Source: an uncultured cyanobacterium
Lineage (GTDB): Bacteria; Cyanobacteriota; Cyanobacteriia; Cyanobacteriales; Geitlerinemataceae
Direction of reading: 5' to 3'
Length of the DNA stretch: 40,513 nucleotides
NCBI GenBank assembly: GCA_937899645.1
Contig: CALCCD010000037.1
Location: 1-40,513, forward strand
The notes below the pieces were generated by a model. That model saw only the letters and a list, made by a program, of their open reading frames with translations. It made no database searches and was not told the origin of the DNA. Position numbers and translations under genes: made by a program. Below, in pieces: positions 8,926 to 18,031 of this stretch (its first letter is position 1; each line of letters opens with the position of its first letter).

Positions 8926-9981
8926 CTACTCGCGCCGATCGTTGAGAAACGACTCGATCAGCTCTACATCCTTGATGCTGCCGACGATCAGCGGCGTGCG
9001 CTGGTGAAGCTTTTTCGGAACGAACTCGCTAATCGGCATGGTTCCGGTGCTGGCACGTCCGCCCGCCTGTTCGGCAAGGAAGGCGAGCGGGGCCGACTCG
9101 TAGAGCAGGCGCAGCTTCCCGTCGGGCTTAGCCTTCGTTCCGGGATAGAGGAAGACTCCGCCCTGGAGCAGGATGCGGTGGAAGTCCGAGACAAGCGCGC
9201 CACTGTAGCGTGCAGTGTAATTATCGTTGCGGTGGACGTAGCGCACGTAGTCGCGCATGTTGTCCTCCCAGTCCCAGAAATTGCCCTCGTTGACGCTGTA
9301 AACCTTGCCCCGCTCGGGCATCGTTAGATTCTCTTGCCAGAGGATAAATTCGCCGAGGCTCGGATCGAGCGTGAAGGCATGGACACCCTTGCCGATCGTA
9401 TACACCAGCACCGTGCTCGAGCCGTAGAGAATATAGCCTGCCGCGATCTGCTTGCTGCCGTCTTGGAGGAGGTCTTTGGCTTCGCCCGTAGTGTCGCTGC
9501 CTTCTTGCTGACGGATGGCGAAGATCGAGCCAACGTTGAGGTTTGTATCGATATTGCCCGAGCCGTCGATCGGGTCGTAGAGCAGCGTGTAGCGGCCGAT
9601 CGGGCAGTTTTCGGGAATGTAGTAGGGCTCGTCCATCTCCTCCGAGGCCAGCCGACAGACCAGGCCGCTTTGCTTGAAGGCGGAGATAAATACCTCGTTG
9701 GCGTAGACGTCCATTTTTTTGACCGCCTCGCCCTGGACGTTCTCCGACCCGGCAAACCCGAGTACGCCATCGACGATGCCCGCGCTGCTGAGGCGGCGGG
9801 CGATGAGCTTCCCGGCCAGGGCAATGCGGCCCATTAGGGCGCTGAGGTCTTGGGCGTCGGGCGAGAAGCTCTGGAGCTGCTGGAGTACGTGGCGCGAGAG
9901 GGTGGTGCAGTCGCGATCGAGCGCGCGTTCGGGAATCGAAAACGGTTGGGCGTTGTCGGGCGTTGTGGATTGGGTCGCCAT
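8926..9981 (-). CDS. fbp: Fructose-1,6-bisphosphatase, class I
   Basis: FBPase hydrolyses fructose 1,6-bisphosphate to fructose 6-phosphate in gluconeogenesis and the Calvin cycle. The 351-residue protein has the class I signature. LASEEMDEP (111-119) supplies Glu114 and Glu115. [12 protein letters not shown] (134-145) supplies the metal-binding Asp136 and Asp139. [20 protein letters not shown] (274-293) and [15 protein letters not shown] (294-308) form the substrate region. The N-terminal extension before DCTTLSRHV is short. The Cys-rich redox loop of plastid FBPase is not obvious, so thioredoxin control of that type is unlikely. A Shine-Dalgarno-like GGGAGG lies at 9994-9999 on the minus strand, 12 bases before the ATG. 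Confidence 0.97.
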   Translation of the reverse strand: MATQSTTPDNAQPFSIPERALDRDCTTLSRHVLQQLQSFSPDAQDLSALMGRIALAGKLIARRLSSAGIVDGVLGFAGSENVQGEAVKKMDVYANEVFISAFKQSGLVCRLASEEMDEPYYIPENCPIGRYTLLYDPIDGSGNIDTNLNVGSIFAIRQQEGSDTTGEAKDLLQDGSKQIAAGYILYGSSTVLVYTIGKGVHAFTLDPSLGEFILWQENLTMPERGKVYSVNEGNFWDWEDNMRDYVRYVHRNDNYTARYSGALVSDFHRILLQGGVFLYPGTKAKPDGKLRLLYESAPLAFLAEQAGGRASTGTMPISEFVPKKLHQRTPLIVGSIKDVELIESFLNDRRE

Positions 9982-10188
9982 CGGTGTCGAAGTCCTCCCT
10001 CGAGATGCCGATCGCGCGGTGTGCCCTTCTCAGGCCGCGCGGTATCGAGCTGTCATCTCTTCCTATGGTAGACAGCGGCTCGGGGCCAGAGCGGCGCGGA
10101 GCGGAAGATATCGTTAAGGTCGGCGTCTGGTTGGCGTCTGGCCTAGCTCCGGCTCGGCTTCGGTCTGGCTCCAAACCAAACAGACTCG

Positions 10189-10443
10189 TCAGTTCGACTC
10201 GGGCGGATTTTTAGGCTTGCCGATATTGAGCTCTTTTTTGGATTTTTTCAGCGTGCCCCACAGCTCTTTAATGGCTTCGTAGGCTTCCTGGGAGGTAATT
10301 TGGCCGTTGGTTTCCAGGCCGCAGATATAGCTGATGCGCTGGGCGAACTCCTGGAGGTTGGCGTTGAAAATCACGTTCTCGGGGGTGAAATCGCCGTGGT
10401 AGCGGCTGCGGGGAAAGATAAATTTTTCGGCATCGTCACTCAT
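10189..10443 (-). CDS. Small conserved cyanobacterial protein (84 aa; possibly DUF7219)
   Basis: This 84-residue soluble protein starts MSDDAEKFIFPRSRYHGDF. The block PRSRYHGDFTPENVIFNANL, then QEFAQRISYICGLETNG and an amphipathic helix AYEAIKELWGTLKKSKKEL, match a small single-domain family I associate with cyanobacteria, probably DUF7219. No function is known to me. The ATG at 10443 has an excellent Shine-Dalgarno (GAGGAG at 10451-10456, 7 bases upstream). This decides against the longer Arg-rich start at 10485. It lies on the same strand as fbp, but about 200 bases upstream of it. Confidence 0.85.
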   Translation of the reverse strand: MSDDAEKFIFPRSRYHGDFTPENVIFNANLQEFAQRISYICGLETNGQITSQEAYEAIKELWGTLKKSKKELNIGKPKNPPESN

Positions 10444-10450
10444 AGCAGGG

Positions 10451-10456
10451 CTCCTC
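10451..10456 (-). promoter_or_regulatory. Shine-Dalgarno GAGGAG that fixes the start of the 84-aa gene
   Basis: GAGGAG on the minus strand lies 7 bases before the ATG at 10443. The alternative upstream ATG at 10485 would place this site inside the coding region. Confidence 0.7.
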
Positions 10457-10661
10457 GATCGGCGCGCTCGGCGCGCTCGCTTCACGTTTTTCGGGGCGGG
10501 TTGTCAACTAGCGCCAGACCCTTTGCGAGATCGGCCGTTGAGCGCCCGAACCAACAAAACACGAGAGGCCGGAACCGCCGTGGGGGTGAAATCTGAGAAT
10601 CTAATTGATAACAGCCTCTAGCCTAAAAGCAAATTTCGGAGTTTGTCGATGGGCGATCGCC

Positions 10662-12479
10662 TCAACGGCTTGCCCGATCGCTCGGGCAGTAGGCCGCGTA
10701 GTCGGCGTTGCGGTAGTCCGGCTCGAGGTTGGCCGCGCTGACGAAATCCGCGCCAGCCGTGGTGATAAAGCAGGTGGCTTCATAGCGATCGAGCAGCTCG
10801 AAGACCCGATCTCGATCGAGTCGGGCGTAAGTGCGGGCCAGGTCGGCGACGAGGTTCGAGGCCAAGCGACGATCGCCGTTTCGGATGGCTTCGAGTTCGC
10901 GGTGGGCGGCACTGGCGGTAATGTCGTCGAGGCGCGCGAACCACTCGACGATATCCGGGGTCGCGCGCGGCAAGAACTTAAAGGCCACGACGGTGGCGCG
11001 CTCGCCGAACACCTGAATTCCGGACAGGTCGGGCGGGGCGACGATCGTCGCGTCGGGCGGGGTTTCGTCACGCACCCAAGCGTAGAGTGCGCGTTCGGCT
11101 TCGGTCGTGCCGATGCTCGCGCCGTGGGTGGGGCGTGTCAGAAACGGCATCAGGTTAAAGCTGGAGTAGAGGACGATCGGCAGCAGTAGCAGGACGCAGA
11201 GGCGATCGAACCCGCGTGCGTTCAGGCCCGGAGCGCCGATATTTTGCATGGCGCGGGCGAAAAACAGCAGTGTGAACAGCGGCAGCATCGCATCGAAGAA
11301 GCGGAACGGCGCGTACTGCAAAAATGCCCCGGTGCGATCGAAGGGCGCGATCGCCAGCCCCACGCCAAAGGGCAGGGCGCTAACGAGCAGGAAGGCCAGG
11401 GCGCGCCGCGTCTCGAAGCCGCGATCGATCGCCGTAGACGATCGCCGCCGGATCGCTGCCACCATATAAATCGACAGCGCCAGCACCAGCAGGTATGTCC
11501 CCAACTTCAGCCACCAGTGTGGGTTCCAGTTTTGCGGGTCGAGCAGGCGCGTAAAGCGGATTAAAACGCGCACCTCCGAAGCCAGCACGTCGGAGAGGAG
11601 AGCGTTCTCCGTGGCGCTAGCCCAGAGAAAGGGCCACATGGCGATCGCGCCGATCGCGAAGGGAATGGCGGTCTTGAGGTTGGGCTTGGTGCGTAGCGAG
11701 CCGAGAAAGACATCTTCCAGCAGCCAGCACAGAAACATCGTCAGAAACCCGCAGCCCCCCACTGTGGCGTGAAAAGATGCCGCCACCCCCGCGATCGCTG
11801 CTGCTGCGTAGCGCCGATCGGCCAGAAATAAACCGAGGGCGATCGCCATCAGACTCCCGGCGATCGACGCGAGGCTGAAGTTCGGCACGAGCAGCGCCCC
11901 CGCCACCAAGCTCTGCGGGTCGTTAGCCGACAGCAGCAGCCCGAAGGCCAGCAAAAACAGCTTCAGATAGTGGCGCTTCAGGTTGGGAAAGCGCCCGGTG
12001 CAGACCAGCAGCAGCACCGCGACCGCCACGATCGCAAAGCCGACGTAGACCCTCGGGGCGCTTTCGATCGGCACGAGCCGACTGAAGCCCAGCCACAGCC
12101 CGATCGCCAGGGTCGAAGTCCCCGGCCTCAGGTCGAGCCGGTCGGTGACGATCGCCAGCCCTACCGCCAGCAGGCCGTAGCAAAGCAACCGCCCGATCGC
12201 GATCGTAGCGCTCCAGCCCAGCGCCCTCGCCGCCATGCCGATCGGCCAGACGATCGCGCGAAACGGCAGATCGGCCCGCTCGCCCAGCGCCAGATACCAG
12301 TCCTGGGGAATCCAGCCCGGCTCGGCGATCTGACGCGCCAGGGCGAGCAGTTCGATCTCGCTCGCGGGCTGCTGGAACATCCAGTTGTAGGGCATTTGCA
12401 GCAGGGTGACGACCGCAAAAATCGCCAGGGCGCGCTGCCAGAACGCGAGCCCGAAGTTCAGCGAGCGAGAAGCTTTCAT
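10662..12479 (-). CDS. Large polytopic membrane protein of unknown function
   Basis: This 605-residue protein has about ten or more hydrophobic segments between residues 15 and 450. A soluble C-terminal domain of about 150 residues follows, beginning TEAERALYAWVRDETPPDAT. The plan of many helices, then a periplasmic domain opening with a YxWVRxxTPPDA motif, resembles GT-C-like or oligosaccharyl-transferase-like membrane proteins. In those families a segment of the form 'W(I/V)R..TP.DA(V/I)f..P' recurs. I see no catalytic Asp-Glu loop that would prove a glycosyltransferase. The N-terminal region (QMPYNWMFQQPASEIELLAL, then PGWIPQDWYLALGE) is distinctive and may mark a cyanobacterial family. 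It is divergent from folC, with 173 bases between the starts. Confidence 0.85.
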   Translation of the reverse strand: MKASRSLNFGLAFWQRALAIFAVVTLLQMPYNWMFQQPASEIELLALARQIAEPGWIPQDWYLALGERADLPFRAIVWPIGMAARALGWSATIAIGRLLCYGLLAVGLAIVTDRLDLRPGTSTLAIGLWLGFSRLVPIESAPRVYVGFAIVAVAVLLLVCTGRFPNLKRHYLKLFLLAFGLLLSANDPQSLVAGALLVPNFSLASIAGSLMAIALGLFLADRRYAAAAIAGVAASFHATVGGCGFLTMFLCWLLEDVFLGSLRTKPNLKTAIPFAIGAIAMWPFLWASATENALLSDVLASEVRVLIRFTRLLDPQNWNPHWWLKLGTYLLVLALSIYMVAAIRRRSSTAIDRGFETRRALAFLLVSALPFGVGLAIAPFDRTGAFLQYAPFRFFDAMLPLFTLLFFARAMQNIGAPGLNARGFDRLCVLLLLPIVLYSSFNLMPFLTRPTHGASIGTTEAERALYAWVRDETPPDATIVAPPDLSGIQVFGERATVVAFKFLPRATPDIVEWFARLDDITASAAHRELEAIRNGDRRLASNLVADLARTYARLDRDRVFELLDRYEATCFITTAGADFVSAANLEPDYRNADYAAYCPSDRASR

Positions 12480-12652
12480 AGAAGATGTCCAGAAGGAAGA
12501 GCGGCACGAGATCGTTAGTGCGTCCGCAGCCTGTCAATCGAGCAGTCGCAGCGGCTTGGCCGGAATCTAATGTAGTACCGAACGAGGCCGCGCGGCGTCT
12601 AGACTTTATTGCAGCTTTATCCGCGCCGTTTCCGCATTGTTCTAGACCGTTC

Positions 12653-14041
12653 ATGACTCCGACCGACCCGACGCCCGATCGCCCGCTTGCTCCCACAAAC
12701 TTCGATGCCGAACGCTGCGACACTGCGATCGCCGCTCACCTCGAACGCTTCGCCCGCTTCGGAGTCGATCTCGGGCTCGATCGCATCGTCGATTTACTCG
12801 ATCGCCTCGGCAACCCGCACTGCCGCGTCCCGATCGTTCACGTGGCCGGAACCAACGGCAAGGGCTCGGTCTGCGTCTCGATCGCTTCGATCCTCCGTGC
12901 CGCAGGCTACCGTGTCGGGCGCTACACCTCGCCGCACCTGGTGCGCTGGAACGAGCGCGTCTGCATCGACGGGCGCGACATCGCCAGCGATCGCCTACTG
13001 ACTGCACTGGAAACGACGATCGCCGCGATCGACGCCGATCCCCCGACCCATACGCCGACCCAATTTGAAGTCTTCACCGCCGCTGCGTGGCTGGCCTTCG
13101 CGACGGCAGAAGTGGATATCGCCGTTATCGAGGTCGGCCTTGGCGGGCGACTCGATGCCACCAACGTCGTCGATGCGCCGCTGGTCAGCGCGATCGTCTC
13201 GATCGGGCGCGATCACTGGCAGCGCCTGGGCGATACCCTTGCGGCGATCGCTGGAGAGAAGGCAGGCATCCTCAAGCGCGATCGCCCGGCAGTGGTCGGC
13301 ATTTTGCCGGAAGAAGCGCGCCAAACTGTCGCGGATAGAATTGAGGCGCTAAATTGCCCGACGATCTGGGCGGAACCGGCAATTTGGGTTGAGGAAGAAT
13401 CCCCAGACTTTGACGAATTGCCCGTGGCGCAGTGGCGCGGTCTGCGCTACCCGCTGCCGCTGCTGGGCGAGTTCCAGCGACAGAATTCCGCTGTGGCACT
13501 GGCCGCGATCGAGCAACTGCGCACTCAGAATTGGAATATCCCCGATGCCGCGATCCGTCAGGGCATGGCCACCGTGCGCTGGGCGGGGCGAATGGAGTGG
13601 CTGGCGTGGAACGATCGCCCGTTTTTACTCGACGGCGCGCACAACGTCGAAGCGGCTCGGCATTTGCGAACTTACCTCGATCGCGTTGCGCCCGAGCGTC
13701 CCGTGTACTGGGCGATCGCGATGCTGAGCGTGAAAGATATTGCGGGCGTGCTGGGGGCGCTGCTGCGTCCGGGCGATCGGCTGTTTGCCTTCGCCGTCGG
13801 CGGGCACAGCAGCGCCGCACCGAGCGAGCTGATCGAGACTGCCGAGCAGATTTGCGCCGAAATCGACGCGATCGCCTGCGACAGCCTGACAGCAGCGCTC
13901 GATGCGGCGCTAGGGGCTGAATCGGATAAGAGCGAACGGGCAGCGCTGACGGCGTTTTGCGGATCGCTTTACGCCGTGGGTGACGCCTATCGTGACCTGC
14001 CACTCGTTCCGATCGCGCCGCCGTTCGGGAACGCGAGCTAG
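12653..14041 (+). CDS. folC: Folylpolyglutamate synthase / dihydrofolate synthase
   Basis: FolC joins glutamate to dihydropteroate and then adds further glutamates to folates, using ATP. The 462-residue protein has the Mur-ligase-type P-loop VAGTNGKGSV (64-73), YTSPHLVRWNERV (91-103), a central EVGLGGRLDATNVVD block (about 160-175), and the C-terminal domain motif LLDGAHNVEAAR. The frame is open 56 codons further upstream, but that stretch is Arg-rich and lies in the divergent promoter region. The ATG at 12653 is therefore preferred. The last 4 bases overlap the 3' end of the convergent phosphatase gene. Confidence 0.95.
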   Translation: MTPTDPTPDRPLAPTNFDAERCDTAIAAHLERFARFGVDLGLDRIVDLLDRLGNPHCRVPIVHVAGTNGKGSVCVSIASILRAAGYRVGRYTSPHLVRWNERVCIDGRDIASDRLLTALETTIAAIDADPPTHTPTQFEVFTAAAWLAFATAEVDIAVIEVGLGGRLDATNVVDAPLVSAIVSIGRDHWQRLGDTLAAIAGEKAGILKRDRPAVVGILPEEARQTVADRIEALNCPTIWAEPAIWVEEESPDFDELPVAQWRGLRYPLPLLGEFQRQNSAVALAAIEQLRTQNWNIPDAAIRQGMATVRWAGRMEWLAWNDRPFLLDGAHNVEAARHLRTYLDRVAPERPVYWAIAMLSVKDIAGVLGALLRPGDRLFAFAVGGHSSAAPSELIETAEQICAEIDAIACDSLTAALDAALGAESDKSERAALTAFCGSLYAVGDAYRDLPLVPIAPPFGNAS

Positions 14042-17000
14042 AACGCGCGACCTTCGCCGATGCCGTACTCGATGTAGTGCGAGGTGGCCGTGAACTCGAA
14101 GCTCGCGACCGCCGCGCTCACGTCGGCATTGTTCGCCAGGTAGCCAGCGGGGCTGAACGTGGCGTTAATCGCGCGGTTTTCAAACTGGCCGTGCAGGATA
14201 AAGTGCGCGATCGCGCCGCCGTTGAAGCCAGCCACATCGGTGTTGTTCGTCAGGTAGAAGTCGCTGTCGAACACGGCTTCGAGTTCGTCGTCGAAGCGGC
14301 GCAGCGAATCGCGATTTTTGTCGATCGCGCTTTCGGGGAAGGTCGTCGTCGCGATCGGCGTCGTGACCGTGCTGCCACCATCGAGGACGGTGTCCGAACG
14401 GCGCGACAGATTTTGGATACGGGTGTCGTTTTCGGGCGTGGTGTCCGCTGCCGAAACCGTACCCAGCGACTGGATGAATTGACCCAGTGCCGCTTGCTCG
14501 CCCACTTCCAGGTCGATCGCGTTGCTGGTGGCCTCAAAGTCCGGGTAGGGGTAGCTATCGCCGCCACCGGCCAGGAAGTCGAGCGTGACGATGCGGAAGG
14601 TGCGGCTCGCATCGCCAACCACCGCGCCGTTTTGCACCAGCACATCGGTGGGGTTGCCCGCGTCATCGACGATCGCCAGGGACTGAACGCGGCTGCCTTC
14701 CGGCTGGTTGGTGTCGAAGCTGAACTCGACACCGCTCACCTGCGGGAAGCGGCCGGGCGTTGCGCCGCCGCCGCTTTGCGCCACGCCGTGCTCGATGACC
14801 TGCTTGAGCTGGTCGGCACTCAGCGTCAGCAGCGTCAGGCCGTTGTTGAAGCGCAGCGTTCCTTCGATATCCAGTTGCGAGACTTGACCGGCCTCTTTGC
14901 CCGAGAGCGAGTTGGCCGAGGTGGTGGTTTCTTCGCCAGTGATGCCGTCGATTTCGCCGATCGAGTCGCGAATACCACCGCCGTTTTTCAGCGAAACCAC
15001 AACGCTCGGGTCGGTTTGCTTCGCGACGAACAGGTTCGCGTCCGCCGTCAGATTACCCAGGTTGGTTTCCTCAGTGCGAACTTCACTGCGGCGACCTTCC
15101 AGGTACACCGTCGCCGAACCGAAGATATCGCCGTCCTTGGCCGTGACGATATCTTGCGTTGCACCGGTCAGGTCTTGAACCGTCTCGGCTTTGCTGCCTT
15201 CCGCAAACGGGTCTTGGCCGGGAAGGATGTTGTTCCAGACGGTGCTAACGCCCAGGTCGTCGGTGGCGTACGCGCCGCTCTGTGCCGAGTTAATGCTCGA
15301 CGGAATCAAGACGCCGTTGCTGTCGAACTCCACCACCAGGCGGCCGACGTATTCGTACTGGCCGTCGGTGCTGACGATCGCGGCGGGCTCGCCATCGGCG
15401 TTGGTCGTTAGAACGGGAAAACCTTCGGTGGCGACGTCACCGGCCAGGAGGCGATCGGTTTCGTCGGCCAGGATGGTGTCCGAACCACCAGCGATCGCCA
15501 CGTCAACGCCGCTCAGCAGCGGAATCAGCTCTCGCTCGAGCTGGAACTGTTGCAGGTGGGTCAGCGTGATGATTTTGTTGACGCCTTTGGCTTCGAGAGC
15601 GTCGATCGTCGGCTGGATTTGCGCCGCCAGCGCCGCCATATCGTTGCTCGTCGAACCGAGGACGGCCACATCGCCGGTGGAGGAGATGCTGCCCACGGTC
15701 GGGGTCGTCGCGCCGACTACGCCGATGAGTTCGCCGTCGCGCTCGATGACCGTCGCCGGAGCGAGGCTCGGCGCAGACGAGCCCGAGGCCAGCTCTTCCA
15801 GGCCGTTCTCGAAGTCGGTGCTTTCGAGAATGTCGCCGGTGTAGAGGCCGCTGAGGCTGCTGTTGGCAAAGTCGAGGTTGGCGCTCAGGTAGGGGAACTG
15901 GGCTCCCGGCCAGCGAACATCGCTCAGTTCCGTGCCGCGAATGTCGCCGCCGATAATGTCTTCAAACACTGAGGTTCCAGCGTCGAATTCGTGGTTGCCC
16001 ACCGCAGAGGCATCAAAGCCGATCTCGTTCATCACCGAGATATCGATGCGACCCACACCTTCGCGGACGTTGTCTAAGGTGACGCCGTAGAACTCGCTGT
16101 AGAACGCTTGGAAGTCGTCGCGCAGGCTGCGATCGCCCGCCGCATTGAAGAACGGCCCCGGCAGGTAGTTGTCACCCGCCGAGAGCAAGATCGAAGGAAT
16201 GTCGCTTTGCGCGGCCTCCGCTTCGAGACCTTCAACCACCGCCGCAAAGTTCGGCGCAGCGGTAATCGCGTCAACGCCACCTTCCAGATCGGAGGCGTGC
16301 AGGATTTGCAGTTGGGTGATGCCACCGACCTCATAAACGGTGGTGTCGCCACTGACTTCGCTGGACACGGCGAGCAACGATTTTCCGGTGGGGCTGTCCA
16401 CCGCGTCGATGAATTCCAGACCTTCAGGGCCGAGGCCGACGGCGTTGGCTTTGTTGGCGTCGTCGCTCAGGTCGAGGCTGAAGTCGCGGTTGTTGACGTA
16501 GGTGACGTAGGTCGTTTCGGCGGGGTTGCTGATGTCGTAGACCGCGACGCCGCCGACGCGCTCGAGGGCAACGAAAGCGTGGGGAACGCCGTTGACTTCG
16601 CCGATAACGATCGCTTCGGGCTCGGGGCCTTTGTCGTCGCTGCGGTTATCGAACGAGCCGTTTTCGTCGTTGGTGGAGTTGAAGTTCGCGGGCAGCAGTT
16701 GCGCCGTCAGGGTTTCGAGCGAGTTGCCGCTGTCGTAAACCAGCGTGCCGTTGCTATCCCAAATCGAGAACGATCGACCGCCGTAAGCGTAGATTCGATC
16801 GTAATCGCCATCGCCGTCAGTATCGCCGAGGGTCGTGGTGGTCTTGAGGCGACCGAGCGCCGCATCGTCTTGCAGCGCCGCCGCGTTGGGGAAGGCCGTC
16901 GGATCGAGCGTCAGGTCGGCGACGCGGGCTTCTTCACTGAAGCCGTCGTAGTCGCGGGCGTCACCTTCGTTAGCCGTGACGTAGTAGGTTTGGCCGTTGA

Positions 17001-17835
17001 CGGTGTAGCTGTCGATCGCGTCGGGCTGATACAGACCGAAGACCGGATAGCTCTGAAGGTTGATGCGGTCATCGCGGTTGCTGGCGTCGATTTCGTTGCC
17101 CGCAACGCTGTGGTCTTTCGTACCCAGCGACACCACGTCGAGGATGGTGGCGTTCGCCACGTCAACGATCGCAACGGCGTTGTTCTCCTGCATCACGGCA
17201 AACGCGCGCGTGCCGTCCGGCGAAACCGAGATGTACTCCGGCTCGAAGTCCTGGGCGGCGTTGGCTCCGGGGCCGAAGACGCGAACACCTGCCGCATTCA
17301 GCTCGGCTTCGCGACCGATAAAGGCATCGAAGCCTGCCGTGGTCACAGTTGCGTTGGCGACACCGCTCGAGATGTCGATAACGCTAATCGAACCGACCGG
17401 ATCGTTAGTGTAGTCATCGCTCGGTTCGCCTTCGTTCGCGACGAGCAGCTTCGTGCCATCGGGCGTGAAGGTGACCATGTCCGGCAGCGCGCCGACCGTG
17501 ACGCTGCTCTGAAAATTGCCGTTCGTATCGAAGAAGACGACGTTACCGGCGGCCTGCTTGTCGGCGTTTTCCACGGCCACGGCGACGACGCCGTTCTGCA
17601 CGTCGACGCTGTTGGCGACTGCGCCATAGGGCGTCACGTCGATCGAGAAGGCCAGCGACGGATCCACCGAGCCATCGCTTTTCAGGCTGCTGACATCGAG
17701 AACGTCGATCGTGGCGCTGTTGGCGTTGACGACGAACAGGCGCTTCGTCGCGGCGTCGTAGGAGACGATCTCGGCGGCACTTTCATCGAAGATGCCCGTC
17801 TTGTAAGTTCCGATCGGCTTGAGCTGAATCGACAT
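14038..17835 (-). CDS. Large propeller-plus-5'-nucleotidase phosphatase without a signal peptide
   Basis: This 1265-residue protein has three parts. Residues 1-505 form a repeat-rich beta-propeller of the choice-of-anchor-I type (RLFVVNANSATIDVLDV, then VTFTPDGTKLLVANEGEPSD, LGPEGLEFID). Residues about 508-840 are a calcineurin-like 5'-nucleotidase domain with SAGDN (552-556), VGNHEFD (612-618) and LTHL (His760). Residues about 900-1125 are the 5'-nucleotidase C-terminal domain (NNGLTLLTLSADQL, DFLAGGGDSYPYPDF). The tail carries two copies of a FYLxNNxDVxxx...HYIxxGxxEGR repeat (about 1185-1265). Two classical metal sites are changed: the DxH motif reads Asp516-Leu-Glu518, and the GHxH motif reads GGSD (783-786). 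No hydrophobic N-terminal signal is present. Expected role is release of phosphate from extracellular organic phosphate. The start at 17835 is where homology begins. A candidate Pho box lies upstream. Confidence 0.85.
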   Translation of the reverse strand: MSIQLKPIGTYKTGIFDESAAEIVSYDAATKRLFVVNANSATIDVLDVSSLKSDGSVDPSLAFSIDVTPYGAVANSVDVQNGVVAVAVENADKQAAGNVVFFDTNGNFQSSVTVGALPDMVTFTPDGTKLLVANEGEPSDDYTNDPVGSISVIDISSGVANATVTTAGFDAFIGREAELNAAGVRVFGPGANAAQDFEPEYISVSPDGTRAFAVMQENNAVAIVDVANATILDVVSLGTKDHSVAGNEIDASNRDDRINLQSYPVFGLYQPDAIDSYTVNGQTYYVTANEGDARDYDGFSEEARVADLTLDPTAFPNAAALQDDAALGRLKTTTTLGDTDGDGDYDRIYAYGGRSFSIWDSNGTLVYDSGNSLETLTAQLLPANFNSTNDENGSFDNRSDDKGPEPEAIVIGEVNGVPHAFVALERVGGVAVYDISNPAETTYVTYVNNRDFSLDLSDDANKANAVGLGPEGLEFIDAVDSPTGKSLLAVSSEVSGDTTVYEVGGITQLQILHASDLEGGVDAITAAPNFAAVVEGLEAEAAQSDIPSILLSAGDNYLPGPFFNAAGDRSLRDDFQAFYSEFYGVTLDNVREGVGRIDISVMNEIGFDASAVGNHEFDAGTSVFEDIIGGDIRGTELSDVRWPGAQFPYLSANLDFANSSLSGLYTGDILESTDFENGLEELASGSSAPSLAPATVIERDGELIGVVGATTPTVGSISSTGDVAVLGSTSNDMAALAAQIQPTIDALEAKGVNKIITLTHLQQFQLERELIPLLSGVDVAIAGGSDTILADETDRLLAGDVATEGFPVLTTNADGEPAAIVSTDGQYEYVGRLVVEFDSNGVLIPSSINSAQSGAYATDDLGVSTVWNNILPGQDPFAEGSKAETVQDLTGATQDIVTAKDGDIFGSATVYLEGRRSEVRTEETNLGNLTADANLFVAKQTDPSVVVSLKNGGGIRDSIGEIDGITGEETTTSANSLSGKEAGQVSQLDIEGTLRFNNGLTLLTLSADQLKQVIEHGVAQSGGGATPGRFPQVSGVEFSFDTNQPEGSRVQSLAIVDDAGNPTDVLVQNGAVVGDASRTFRIVTLDFLAGGGDSYPYPDFEATSNAIDLEVGEQAALGQFIQSLGTVSAADTTPENDTRIQNLSRRSDTVLDGGSTVTTPIATTTFPESAIDKNRDSLRRFDDELEAVFDSDFYLTNNTDVAGFNGGAIAHFILHGQFENRAINATFSPAGYLANNADVSAAVASFEFTATSHYIEYGIGEGRAF

Positions 17836-17932
17836 CTCGCGTGTATTCCCCAAAACTCTTGAATGACGAGCCCGGAGATCCTCGAACAGCGTTTCAGGAT
17901 CTCGGAAGCTCTGCCCAGAGATTTCCACGCGA

Positions 17933-17984
17933 GATTTAACGGGACGAGAACGGTCGGTTAACGTCTCGTGCCTTGAGGATTAAG
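17933..17984 (-). promoter_or_regulatory. Candidate Pho box array upstream of the phosphatase gene
   Basis: Read on the minus strand, CTTAATCC (17984-17977), GTTAACCG (17962-17955) and GTTAAATC (17940-17933) each carry a TTAA core. They are spaced exactly 22 bases apart, which is two 11-bp steps. The unit in the fourth 11-bp phase, GTTCTCGT, is a weaker match. Cyanobacterial SphR/PhoB sites are direct 8-bp PyTTAAPyPy(T/A) repeats in an 11-bp period. The first unit matches well; the others deviate at the first and last positions. The array lies about 100 bases upstream of the phosphatase start codon. Phosphate-starvation control is inferred. Confidence 0.45.
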
Positions 17985-18031
17985 AAATCGTTAGCGAGTT
18001 GGGGCGGGCGTTGCCTGAGGCAAGGGAAAAC

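Noticed and set aside
14077-17862. Long plus-strand frames (444 aa and 584 aa) opposite the phosphatase gene
   Set aside because: They are antisense to a gene with clear domains, have Arg/Val/Ala-rich shadow composition and show no motif. Long antisense frames are expected in GC-rich DNA.
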